From Planktomarina sp. (GTDB taxonomy: Bacteria > Pseudomonadota > Alphaproteobacteria > Rhodobacterales > Rhodobacteraceae), in the NCBI GenBank assembly GCA_016780825.1, contig JADHLF010000048.1, forward strand, positions 1 to 14,293: DNA of 14,293 nt, read 5' to 3'. Positions 7,553-14,293 of the stretch are shown here, piece after piece. Both the position numbers and the translations under genes were made by a program. The notes under the pieces were generated by a model that was not told the origin of the DNA, ran no database searches, and saw nothing but the letters and a program-made list of their open reading frames with translations. Every line of letters starts with the position of its first letter. The stretch's first letter is position 1.

Positions 7553-8695
7553 ATGTCCTCAGATCCCAATGCGCAGACATTCATCGCGTCAGATATGTTC
7601 GGCCCGTTTCGAAGCCGACGCCTCCTCGTCCTATGCATTTTTTTGGTTCTCGCGCTCGCTCCAGGACCCATCGGGCATCTGACCCGCGGCTTGATGGTGG
7701 ATGCCTATGTGCAGGTCTCAGCATTTGTGGCCGCAACCTTGCTGTTGTTTTATGGCGCCGAACGGGTGTTTCGATTTGATATCGGGTCAGCGCTGAAAAA
7801 ATCCAAAGGGTTTCAAGTTCCTATGGCTGCTCTTCTGGGCACCACGCCCGGTTGCGGCGGCGCGGTGGTTGTGGTGGCGGCTTATTCTTCGGGCAATGTC
7901 AGCTTTGGTGCGGTGGTCGCGACTCTGACCGCGACCATGGGCGATGCCGCCTTTCTGCTGATCGCAACCCGTCCGGATGCGGCGCTGGTTGTTTTGCCCC
8001 TGTCTTTTGTCGTCGGCATTTTGGCAGGATGGTTTGTTGATCGCTTCAATCGCTTTGATCTCACACCTGGCCCCTCTGGCCATTGCGACATTGCGCCAGT
8101 CATTGGGCGTACGCGCTGGCAAGACTGCGCCTATGTTGGCCTGGCCTTGCCCGGATTAATCTTCGGCATCACCCAAGTGACGGGGGCGGACATTTTTGCA
8201 CTTTATGGCTCCGCTTTTATTTTCTCCCTCGCCCTATCAGGTAGTTTTCTCGGCCTGTTCATTTGGGCCACCTCTCCGCTGATGGCCATGACAAATATTG
8301 CCGATCATCCCTTGACCCGCGTCGCTGAGGAGACCTCCTTCATATCGATTTGGGTCATCATCGCCTATCTGAGCTATAGTTACGCCGAAACCTTTGGCGG
8401 TTTTGACCTGCGTGCCGCCTTTGGAACCATCGGGGTGCTCCTGCCGCTGATCGCCGTCTTGATTGGCTTTATCCCGGGATGTGGACCGCAAGTTTTGGTC
8501 GCCACGCTCTACCTCAATGGCGTCTTGCCCTTCGCTGCGCTGATCGGCAATGCGATTTCTAATGACGGGGATGCGCTCTTCCCGGCGATTGCACTGAACC
8601 CGCGCGCAGCTCTGATTGCCACGGGCTATTCCGCCATTCCAGCCCTTGTGGTGGGCTATGGGTTTTACATCCTCGCGCCGGGCTTCATGAACTGA
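7553..8695 (+). CDS. mntX: MntX-like putative manganese transporter (PF11449-type membrane protein)
   Basis: This 380-residue polytopic membrane protein has about ten hydrophobic segments. It resembles the family annotated either as a 10-TM heavy-metal exporter (ArsP_2-like) or as the MntX manganese uptake protein of marine roseobacters and vibrios. It is built from two related halves. PGCG (99-102) followed by GDA (130-132) in the first half is matched by PGCG (308-311) and GDA (339-341) in the second, with the same 31-residue spacing. The conserved Cys and Asp in membrane segments suit a metal path. A Fur/Mur-like palindrome directly upstream favours manganese import over arsenic efflux. 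The ribosome binding site is weak (GAAG). The mntX symbol comes from family resemblance plus this site, so treat it as probable. Confidence 0.75.
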   Translation: MSSDPNAQTFIASDMFGPFRSRRLLVLCIFLVLALAPGPIGHLTRGLMVDAYVQVSAFVAATLLLFYGAERVFRFDIGSALKKSKGFQVPMAALLGTTPGCGGAVVVVAAYSSGNVSFGAVVATLTATMGDAAFLLIATRPDAALVVLPLSFVVGILAGWFVDRFNRFDLTPGPSGHCDIAPVIGRTRWQDCAYVGLALPGLIFGITQVTGADIFALYGSAFIFSLALSGSFLGLFIWATSPLMAMTNIADHPLTRVAEETSFISIWVIIAYLSYSYAETFGGFDLRAAFGTIGVLLPLIAVLIGFIPGCGPQVLVATLYLNGVLPFAALIGNAISNDGDALFPAIALNPRAALIATGYSAIPALVVGYGFYILAPGFMN

Positions 8696-8699
8696 TCTC

Positions 8700-8727
8700 T
8701 TGACCGTTCATTCCAGTGCAATACTAT
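8700..8727 (+). promoter_or_regulatory. Sigma70-like promoter of the first MerR gene
   Basis: TTGACC and TACTAT are separated by 16 nt, a good match to the consensus. Transcription would start about 10 nt before the ATG at 8743. The promoter overlaps an in-frame GTG at 8716, which argues against that longer start. Confidence 0.5.
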
Positions 8728-8742
8728 GTGGATGGGGGAAAC

Positions 8743-9111
8743 ATGACACAAGAAAACCTATCATTTAAAGATATGTGCGCACATTTCGATGTGACCCCGC
8801 GCACCCTGCGCTATTATGAATATATTGAGCTTTTGCAGCCCCAAAGGGTGGGGCGCGCCCGGTTTTACAGCCCGCGCGAAGTGGCGCGAATGACTTTGAT
8901 TATGCGCGGCCGACGGTTTGGTTTCAGTCTGGAAGAACTGCGCCAATGGTTACAGATCTACGACAAAGAGGGCAGCACGGCGCAAATGCAGGCCTGGATT
9001 CCAATCGCGCAAGAAAAATTAGCCCTCTTAAAACAACAGCAAGAGGACCTCAAAGGCGCAATTGCAGATCTCTCAACGATGATTGACACGATTTCCGCAG
9101 AGCTGCCCTAG
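8743..9111 (+). CDS. MerR family transcriptional regulator (first of pair)
   Basis: This 122-residue DNA-binding protein starts with a MerR helix-turn-helix (FKDMCAHFDVTPRTLRYYE, then the wing region with RARFYSPREVARM). GFSLEELRQWL follows, and then a coiled-coil dimerisation helix (about 85-120, KLALLKQQQEDLKGAIADL). The short C-terminus has no cysteines, so it is not a CueR- or ZntR-type metal sensor. It looks like the small MerR proteins that control acyl-CoA or branched-chain amino acid catabolism. GGGGGAA just upstream supports the ATG at 8743; a GTG at 8716 is in frame but overlaps the predicted promoter. It shares most of its N-terminal 70 residues with the next MerR gene, and about 140 nt separate the two. 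Confidence 0.9.
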   Translation: MTQENLSFKDMCAHFDVTPRTLRYYEYIELLQPQRVGRARFYSPREVARMTLIMRGRRFGFSLEELRQWLQIYDKEGSTAQMQAWIPIAQEKLALLKQQQEDLKGAIADLSTMIDTISAELP

Positions 9112-9192
9112 GGTCGCCGCTTTTTGGATATCATAGGCAAAATGCCGCCAAAAATTCATTTATCACACCAGACCACTTTACCTAATTATAAA

Positions 9193-9208
9193 TTGACGTA
9201 AACGTAAA
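9193..9208. promoter_or_regulatory. LiuR-like MerR operator
   Basis: TTGACGTAAACGTAAA is an inverted repeat with arms TTGACGT and ACGTAAA around AA and one mismatched pair. It resembles the ACGT-based sites known for LiuR-type MerR regulators of fatty-acid and branched-chain catabolism in proteobacteria. It lies in the 141-nt gap before the second MerR gene. TATAAA directly before it (9187-9192), or TTGACG plus GATGAT with a 19-nt spacer (to 9223), could be promoter elements. The site probably controls the whole downstream operon. Confidence 0.6.
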
Positions 9209-9252
9209 GCACCACAAGATGATCCGATCTTAAACTGTCGAATGGTGAAGCG

Positions 9253-9642
9253 ATGGAAGAGACGCAAACGATACAACAAATGTGCGCGGCCTTTGGCGTC
9301 ACGCCGCGCACCTTGCGATTTTATGAATCCAAAGAATTGCTATCCCCCAAGCGAGAGGGCAGCCGGCGTCTGTTCACCCGTCGAGACAGCGCCCGGCTCA
9401 AGCTGATTCTACGCGGCAAACGCTTTGGCTTTAGTCTGGAGGAAATCCGCCAACTTCTGGATATGTACAACATCGGCGACGGCCAAGCCACGCAACTCCA
9501 AGAAACCTATCGCATCGCCTGCGCTCGCTTGGAGCAAATGGAACAGCAACGCGATGAGCTCAATGAGGCCATTGACGAATTGAAAGCCCAATTGGATTGG
9601 GGCCGGCAAGTGCTGCACCAGAAAACCCACGCCACAGATTAA
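9253..9642 (+). CDS. MerR family transcriptional regulator (second of pair)
   Basis: This 129-residue MerR protein has an N-terminal helix-turn-helix (MCAAFGVTPRTLRFYESKELL), a winged segment with RRLFTRRDSARL, GFSLEEIRQLLDMY, and a C-terminal coiled coil (about 85-118, RLEQMEQQRDELNEAIDEL). There are no metal-binding cysteines in the C-terminal part. It sits 22 nt before the acyl-CoA dehydrogenase gene and behind the LiuR-like palindrome. By position it is the likely operon regulator, controlling itself and the beta-oxidation genes; the ligand would be an acyl-CoA or related metabolite (inference). Only a weak ribosome binding site (GTGAAG) precedes the ATG. Confidence 0.92.
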   Translation: MEETQTIQQMCAAFGVTPRTLRFYESKELLSPKREGSRRLFTRRDSARLKLILRGKRFGFSLEEIRQLLDMYNIGDGQATQLQETYRIACARLEQMEQQRDELNEAIDELKAQLDWGRQVLHQKTHATD

Positions 9643-9664
9643 GTTTCCAGCCAAAGGATCCGCC

Positions 9665-11446
9665 ATGACACCCTACAGCGCCCCCATAAAAGACCAGCAG
9701 TTCATTTTGCATGAGGTCCTGCGGCTGTCTCACTCAAATATCCCGGGCTATCGGGAGCTTGATCCGGCATTCACCGAGGCGATCTTAAACGAAGCTGGCA
9801 AACTGGCCAGTGAAGTCATCGCCCCCTTGAATGCGATTGGTGATCGTGACGGCTGCACCTGGGAGGCAGGCGAGGTGCGCACACCTGCCGGTTTCAAAGA
9901 TGCCTTCGAACAGCTCAAATCTGGTGGCTGGGCCGGGATTGATATGCCCGAGCACTATGGCGGGCAATCCATGCCCGCGGTGATGGGATCGGCTGTCACA
10001 GAGCATTTTATGGCCGCCAATCAAGCGTTTTCTATGTATCATGGCCTCACCCACGGCGCCGCTTCGACAATTCTAGCCCATGGAACCGAGGCACAAAAAG
10101 ATCTTTTCCTGCCAAAGATGATCACCTGCGATTGGACTGGCACAATGAATTTGACCGAGCCGCATTGCGGCACGGATTTGGGCCTGATGCGCACAAAGGC
10201 CACCCCAAATGCCGATGGCAGCTATGCGGTGACCGGCCAGAAAATTTTCATTTCAGCCGGCGAGCATGATCTTGCCGAGAACATCATTCATCTCGTTCTG
10301 GCCAAAATCCCGGGCGGGCCGGAGGGGATCAAGGGCGTCTCATTGTTCATTGTGCCGAAATTTCTTGTCACCCCCGAAGGCCACCTGGGCCAGCGCAACG
10401 GTGTGACTTGCGGGGCGATTGAGCGGAAAATGGGGATCCATGGCAATGCAACCTGCGTCATGAATTACGACGGCGCCACAGGTTATTTGCTTGGAGAGAT
10501 GCACAAGGGCATGCGCGCGATGTTCACCATGATGAATGAGGCGCGCTTGGGAGTCGGAATGCAAGGATTGGCGCAGGCCAGCGCCGCCTACCAAAATGCG
10601 GTCATATACGCCAAGGAACGCCTGCAAGGCCGTGACGTCACCGGTATTAAAAATCCAGATGGACCAGCCGATCCGTTGATTGTGCATCCCGACATCCGCC
10701 GCAGCCTTATGGATCAAAAGAGCTTTGTAGAAGGCGCGCGGGCGCTTGTCCTTTGGGGCGCCACACTGATTGATCAAGCCCATCGCGCGCAAGACAAGTC
10801 AGCTGACGGGCTGATTTCGCTTTTAATCCCCGTGATCAAAGGGTTTTTGACCGATCAGGGCTATGGGATGACAGTGCAGGCGCAACAAGTCTTCGGCGGC
10901 CATGGCTATATCGAAGACTGGGGCATGTCGCAATTCACCCGAGATGCACGTATCGCAATGATTTACGAGGGCGCCAATGGGGTGCAAGCGCTGGATTTGG
11001 TGGGTCGCAAGCTGGGACAAGAGGGTGGAAAATACATCACAGGTTTTATGGAACATCTCGCGCATTTTTGTGATGAAAATGCCAGCACCGCCGCACTGGA
11101 ACCTTTCGTCGCGGGTCTAAAAGCCGCCTCCAAAGATTTACAGGCTGCGGTGATGTATTTCATGCAAAACGGAATCAAAACGCCCCAGAACGCCCTGGCC
11201 GGATCAAGTGATTTTCTTCATCTGCTCGGCCATATCTGCCTTGGCTTGATGTGGGGCGAGATGGCGAAGGCCGCCTGCGCGGCATTGGACACCGGCACGA
11301 CAGATCGCGCATTTTATGAAACAAAACTGGTGACCGGCCAATACTATATGGCCCGACAGTCGCCCGCCACGGCGCTCCACCTTGCGCGGATCACCTCGGG
11401 CGGAGATACGGTGATGGCACTTGACGCGGAGGCCTTTTCTGGCTGA
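9665..11446 (+). CDS. Acyl-CoA dehydrogenase, long DmdC-like type
   Basis: This 593-residue flavoenzyme introduces the double bond in acyl-CoA, the first step of beta-oxidation. The N-terminal helical domain is followed by MNLTEPHCGTDLG (161-173) and GQKIFISAGEHDL (191-203). The C-terminal helical domain has QVFGGHGYIED (408-418) and IYEGANGVQALDL (433-445), in which Glu435 is the likely catalytic base. A further C-terminal domain of about 140 residues makes it longer than the usual 380-residue enzyme. This architecture is shared with methylmercaptopropionyl-CoA dehydrogenase (DmdC) of the DMSP pathway. The neighbours here are fatty-acid genes, so a straight-chain acyl-CoA is the more likely substrate. 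AAAGGA lies at the right distance before the ATG. Confidence 0.95.
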   Translation: MTPYSAPIKDQQFILHEVLRLSHSNIPGYRELDPAFTEAILNEAGKLASEVIAPLNAIGDRDGCTWEAGEVRTPAGFKDAFEQLKSGGWAGIDMPEHYGGQSMPAVMGSAVTEHFMAANQAFSMYHGLTHGAASTILAHGTEAQKDLFLPKMITCDWTGTMNLTEPHCGTDLGLMRTKATPNADGSYAVTGQKIFISAGEHDLAENIIHLVLAKIPGGPEGIKGVSLFIVPKFLVTPEGHLGQRNGVTCGAIERKMGIHGNATCVMNYDGATGYLLGEMHKGMRAMFTMMNEARLGVGMQGLAQASAAYQNAVIYAKERLQGRDVTGIKNPDGPADPLIVHPDIRRSLMDQKSFVEGARALVLWGATLIDQAHRAQDKSADGLISLLIPVIKGFLTDQGYGMTVQAQQVFGGHGYIEDWGMSQFTRDARIAMIYEGANGVQALDLVGRKLGQEGGKYITGFMEHLAHFCDENASTAALEPFVAGLKAASKDLQAAVMYFMQNGIKTPQNALAGSSDFLHLLGHICLGLMWGEMAKAACAALDTGTTDRAFYETKLVTGQYYMARQSPATALHLARITSGGDTVMALDAEAFSG

Positions 11447-11487
11447 AACTTGATGCGACTTAAAATATTTTACAACCAGAGGTTTAT

Positions 11488-12120
11488 ATGGCACTCAAAC
11501 TACACTGCTTTGGAGAAAGCGGGAATTCCTACAAAGCAGCGCTCACGCTTGAGCTCGCCGGCCTCGACTGGGAACCGGTTTTTGTCGATTTCTTCCGCGG
11601 CGGGGCGCGGACTGACGCCTATCGGAAGCTTAATGTTATGGCCGAGTCACCCGTTCTGGAGCAGGGCGATTTCATCCTGTCGCAATCGGGCGCGATTCAA
11701 CAATGGGTGGTCGACCAAACCGGCAAGCTGGGCGGCGCGCCTGAGGATAAATACGAAGTGCTGCGCTGGGTGCTTTTTGACAACCATAAGATGTCTTCGC
11801 AGGCAGGGGTTACCCGTTACTTGATGAATTTCTTAGCCGAAGAAAAACGCCCGCAAGAGGCGATCAAGTTCATACAGGACCGCTTGCTTGGCGCCATAAA
11901 AACATTGGACAGCCATCTTTCCGGGCGCGATTGGATTGTGGGCCAAAGCCTCACCATCGCCGATATCGCCAATTGTGGCTATCTTTTCTACCCGGAGCCC
12001 TTTGGCTTCATCCGTTCCGATTGGCCCAATATTGACGCTTGGCTCAGCCGAATCGAAGAGACGCCCGGGTGGAAACACCCCTATGATTTGATGCCAGGCA
12101 ATCCCTCTGACCGGGCATAA
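11488..12120 (+). CDS. Glutathione S-transferase family protein
   Basis: The 210 residues show an N-terminal thioredoxin-like domain with SGNSYKAALTLELAGL (11-26), ESPVLEQGDFILSQSGAI (53-70, cis-Pro loop and glutathione-binding QS), and an all-helical C-terminal domain with SLTIADIANCGYLF. A serine near the N-terminus (Ser11 or Ser14) may activate glutathione. The family conjugates or reduces electrophiles with glutathione in the cytosol. Lying between the acyl-CoA dehydrogenase and thiolase genes, it may handle reactive enoyl- or keto-acyl intermediates or lipid peroxides; this is inferred from position only. AGAGG precedes the ATG, and the stop lies 11 nt before the thiolase start. Confidence 0.92.
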   Translation: MALKLHCFGESGNSYKAALTLELAGLDWEPVFVDFFRGGARTDAYRKLNVMAESPVLEQGDFILSQSGAIQQWVVDQTGKLGGAPEDKYEVLRWVLFDNHKMSSQAGVTRYLMNFLAEEKRPQEAIKFIQDRLLGAIKTLDSHLSGRDWIVGQSLTIADIANCGYLFYPEPFGFIRSDWPNIDAWLSRIEETPGWKHPYDLMPGNPSDRA

Positions 12121-12131
12121 AGGAACGATCC

Positions 12132-13343
12132 ATGACTGAGGCATATATTTACGATTGCGTACGCACACCCCGCGGCAAGGGACGCGCCGACGGCAGCCTG
12201 CATGAGGTTACAGCTGCCCGGCTCTCGGCCGATTTACTCAACGCGTTGCAACGCCGCAATGATTTGAACGGACCAGTGATCGAAGATGTCATCTGGGGCA
12301 ATGCCACGCAGGTGATGGAACAAGGCGGGTGTTTGGCCCGCACGGCGGTGCTGGCGTCAGATCTGGACGAGCGCATCCCGGGCCTGTCGATCAATCGCTT
12401 CTGTGCCAGCGGCATGGAGGCGGTCAACCTTGCGGCCAATCAAATCCAAGGCGCTTCGGGCGACGCCTATATCGCAGGCGGTGTTGAAATGATGAGCCGC
12501 GTGCCGATGGGCAGCGACGGGGCCGCGGTTGCGGTAGATCCCTCGATTGCCATGGCGCATTACTTTGTGCCGCAGGGCATTTCCGCGGATATCATCGCCA
12601 CGGAATATGGCTTCACCCGCGCGCAGGCGGATCATTTGGCCGTCGAAAGCCAGAAACGCGCCGCGCGAGCCATTGCAGAGGGGCGCTTTGACAAGAGCTT
12701 AATTGCCGTGAAGGATCTCAACGGCCTGCCGATTTTGACCCAAGACGAATACCCCCGCCCCGGCACGGATATGCAATCATTGGGGGCTTTGAAACCTGCC
12801 TTTAAAGATATGGGCGAAACCATGCCCGGCTTTGATAAGGTCGCCCTGATGAAATATCCGCATCTGGAAAGGATCAACCATATCCATCACGCCGGCAATT
12901 CCTCGGGCATTGTCGATGGGGCGGCGGGCCTCTTGATTGGCTCAAAGGCTTTTGGCGCCGCCCAAGGTCTCAAGCCCCGCGCAGTTATTCGCGCCACAGC
13001 AAAAATCGGATCCGATCCCACGATCATGCTCACCGGGCCGGTTCCCGTCACCGAAAAGATTCTGAAGCAAAGCGGGATGTCCATTTCCGATATTGATCTC
13101 TTTGAAGTCAATGAGGCCTTTGCCGCAGTGGTTCTCCGCTTCATGCAGGCCTTCAATGTTGACGAAAGCCGTGTCAATGTAAACGGCGGCGCGATTGCCA
13201 TGGGTCACCCGCTTGGCGCCACGGGTGCGATTATTATTGGCATGTTGCTCGATGAATTAGAGCGCAGCGGCAAGGGCACGGGCCTGGCCACACTCTGCGT
13301 TGCCTCTGGAATGGGCGCCGCGACAATTATTGAACGAATTTGA
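12132..13343 (+). CDS. Acetyl-CoA C-acyltransferase (thiolase)
   Basis: The 403-residue thiolase cleaves 3-ketoacyl-CoA into acetyl-CoA and a shortened acyl-CoA, the last step of beta-oxidation. The nucleophilic cysteine lies in NRFCASGMEAV (Cys91). EVNEAFAAV, GGAIAMGHPLGATGA (about His359) and LCVASGMG (about Cys389) complete the active site. The last motif replaces the common glycine-rich LCIGGGQG with ASG, but the cysteine is kept. HHAGNSSGIVDGAA is the usual substrate-loop segment. By pairing with the FadJ-like gene downstream it is the FadA/FadI partner. AAGGA lies seven nt before the ATG. Confidence 0.95.
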   Translation: MTEAYIYDCVRTPRGKGRADGSLHEVTAARLSADLLNALQRRNDLNGPVIEDVIWGNATQVMEQGGCLARTAVLASDLDERIPGLSINRFCASGMEAVNLAANQIQGASGDAYIAGGVEMMSRVPMGSDGAAVAVDPSIAMAHYFVPQGISADIIATEYGFTRAQADHLAVESQKRAARAIAEGRFDKSLIAVKDLNGLPILTQDEYPRPGTDMQSLGALKPAFKDMGETMPGFDKVALMKYPHLERINHIHHAGNSSGIVDGAAGLLIGSKAFGAAQGLKPRAVIRATAKIGSDPTIMLTGPVPVTEKILKQSGMSISDIDLFEVNEAFAAVVLRFMQAFNVDESRVNVNGGAIAMGHPLGATGAIIIGMLLDELERSGKGTGLATLCVASGMGAATIIERI

Positions 13344-13364
13344 GCACAGAACTGGAGCAGTCCC

Positions 13365-13772
13365 TTGGATGAAATTGAATTTCAAGCCTTTTTAGATCGA
13401 ATTTCTATCTGCTGGATCGAGCGCGATTTTCAGGCATGGGTTGACCATGTTTCCTTGCCCTACACCTCAATTACGCTCAACGGTCAGCTGAATAACGATT
13501 CAATTGAAAGCCTGAAAAAAGATTGGGACCTCTATTGTCAGGCGCTCGACACGCTCAAAATTTCACAAATCATTCGGAAGGTCATCGTGATCGAAACCAG
13601 CGAGGAAGACACGCTGATCGGCACCTATCAAACGCAGATGTTTGCCGAGGATCGGCGTGTGGTAGGACCCTATACCTCCTCTGCCATGTTGATCCATGAC
13701 GGGAAAAGCTGGCGGATCAGCTCTATCATGAATGCTCTGGGTCATCGCGACTGGACGACCCGAGACTACTAA
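13365..13772 (+). CDS. Small NTF2/SnoaL-like protein of unknown function
   Basis: This 135-residue protein has no recognisable enzyme motif. Its pattern fits an NTF2-like cone fold: an N-terminal helix with WIERDFQAWVDHVSLPYT, then the strands IRKVIVIETSEEDTLIGTYQTQMF, SSAMLIHDGKSWRISSIMNAL. The start is TTG at 13365, supported by GGAG seven nt upstream; the nearby ATG at 13369 is in another frame. The gene sits 21 nt after the thiolase and 16 nt before the FadJ-like gene, so it belongs to the beta-oxidation operon. A role in binding or processing an acyl intermediate is possible but unproven. The TTG start may lower its expression relative to neighbours. Confidence 0.78.
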   Translation: MDEIEFQAFLDRISICWIERDFQAWVDHVSLPYTSITLNGQLNNDSIESLKKDWDLYCQALDTLKISQIIRKVIVIETSEEDTLIGTYQTQMFAEDRRVVGPYTSSAMLIHDGKSWRISSIMNALGHRDWTTRDY

Positions 13773-13788
13773 CCTAGAGGCACAACAT

Positions 13789-14293
13789 ATGTCCGATTTC
13801 ACCCAAACTCTTGACGACGACGGTCTGGCCACCATCACCTGGGATTGCCAGGCCCGGCCGATGAATGTCATGAGCACCCAGGGCTTCGCCGATCTCAATG
13901 CTCTGATCGATGGGTGCCTCACCGATCCCATGGTCAAAGGGGTGATCATCACCTCCGCCAAGTCAGATTTTGCCGCTGGCATGGATTTGGCGGTGATTGC
14001 TGAGACAAAAAACATGCACCCGGAAAATCCCGCACAGGGATGTTTCGATATGGTTATGCAGATTCACCAGATCCTGCGTAAAATTGAGCTGGCAGGCATG
14101 GATTTCAAGACCAAAAGGGGAGGCAAGCCTATTGTCGCCGTGCTGCCCGGTACGGCACTTGGAATTGGGCTTGAGATCCCACTGGCCTGCCACCACATCA
14201 TTTGCGCCGATAACCCAAAGGCGAAAATTGGCCTGCCAGAAATCAAGGTGGGTATTTTCCCCGGCGCAGGCGGCACAACACGCTTGGTGCGCA
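13789..14293 (+). CDS. FadJ/FadB-type enoyl-CoA hydratase/3-hydroxyacyl-CoA dehydrogenase, N-terminal part
   Basis: The gene is open to the window end, giving 168 residues of the N-terminal crotonase domain. SDFAAGMDLAVI and GTALGIGLEIPLACH form the oxyanion region, the latter with the first catalytic Glu. GLPEIKVGIFPGAGGTTRL carries the second catalytic Glu. In the full-length protein (about 700 residues in the family) this domain hydrates enoyl-CoA, and a C-terminal NAD-dependent domain oxidises the 3-hydroxyacyl-CoA. The segment PIVAVLPGTALGIGLE, rather than a simple short hydratase pattern, and the position after the thiolase favour the bifunctional form. A monofunctional hydratase cannot be excluded because the rest is outside the window. 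AGAGG lies eight nt before the ATG. Confidence 0.85.
   Translation, partial: MSDFTQTLDDDGLATITWDCQARPMNVMSTQGFADLNALIDGCLTDPMVKGVIITSAKSDFAAGMDLAVIAETKNMHPENPAQGCFDMVMQIHQILRKIELAGMDFKTKRGGKPIVAVLPGTALGIGLEIPLACHHIICADNPKAKIGLPEIKVGIFPGAGGTTRLVR

Noticed and set aside
9139..9150. Terminator after the first MerR gene
   Set aside because: GGCA-AAA-TGCC is only a 4-bp stem and no T-run follows it.
8743..9642. MerR pair as heavy-metal sensors linked to the transporter
   Set aside because: Neither has the C-terminal cysteines of metal-sensing MerR proteins, and the operon behind them is fatty-acid catabolism.
1..14293. tRNA genes, CRISPR arrays, insertion sequences, phage genes or attachment sites
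   Set aside because: No cloverleaf, regularly spaced repeats, transposase or integrase motifs, or flanking terminal repeats were found on reading the sequence.

Overview
The window looks like chromosome of a marine alphaproteobacterium, most likely a Rhodobacteraceae (Roseobacter-group) species. This rests on gene-family recognition by eye: the 5'-nucleotidase, the DUF952-pyrD pair, an MntX-type manganese transporter and a MerR-led beta-oxidation operon all read like roseobacter proteins. GC is moderately high, genes are densely packed with several 4-8 nt overlaps, and no tRNA, rRNA, CRISPR, phage or insertion-sequence signal was seen.

Left part (1-3811). After about 200 nt of leader, a secreted SPOR / peptidoglycan-binding / trypsin-like protein (201-2030) ends at a strong intrinsic terminator. 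It is met head-on by a periplasmic 5'-nucleotidase gene (2102-3673, minus). That gene is intact apart from one in-frame TGA near its 5' end, so it is annotated as a pseudogene or interrupted gene.

Middle part (3812-8695). A DUF952 protein overlaps pyrD (class 2 dihydroorotate dehydrogenase) by ATGA. Converging on pyrD is a minus-strand operon of three overlapping genes: two PaaI-type hotdog thioesterases, then a DinF-like MATE efflux pump. Divergent from that operon is a polytopic membrane protein of the MntX / putative manganese transporter family. A Fur/Mur-like inverted repeat lies just upstream of it.

Right part (8743-end). Two paralogous MerR-type regulators are followed by a fatty-acid beta-oxidation operon: a DmdC-like acyl-CoA dehydrogenase, a glutathione S-transferase homologue, a thiolase, a small NTF2-like protein with a TTG start, and the N-terminal part of a FadJ/FadB-type enoyl-CoA hydratase/3-hydroxyacyl-CoA dehydrogenase cut by the window end. 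A LiuR-like palindrome sits upstream of the second MerR gene. The cluster encodes the dehydrogenase, hydratase and thiolase steps; the hydroxyacyl-CoA dehydrogenase step is expected in the missing part of FadJ.

The points most worth a second look are the secreted protease-like protein in which all three catalytic triad positions appear replaced, the single in-frame TGA in the 5'-nucleotidase, and the GST and NTF2-like genes embedded in the beta-oxidation operon. I did not see a clearly new multi-gene defence or mobile system.
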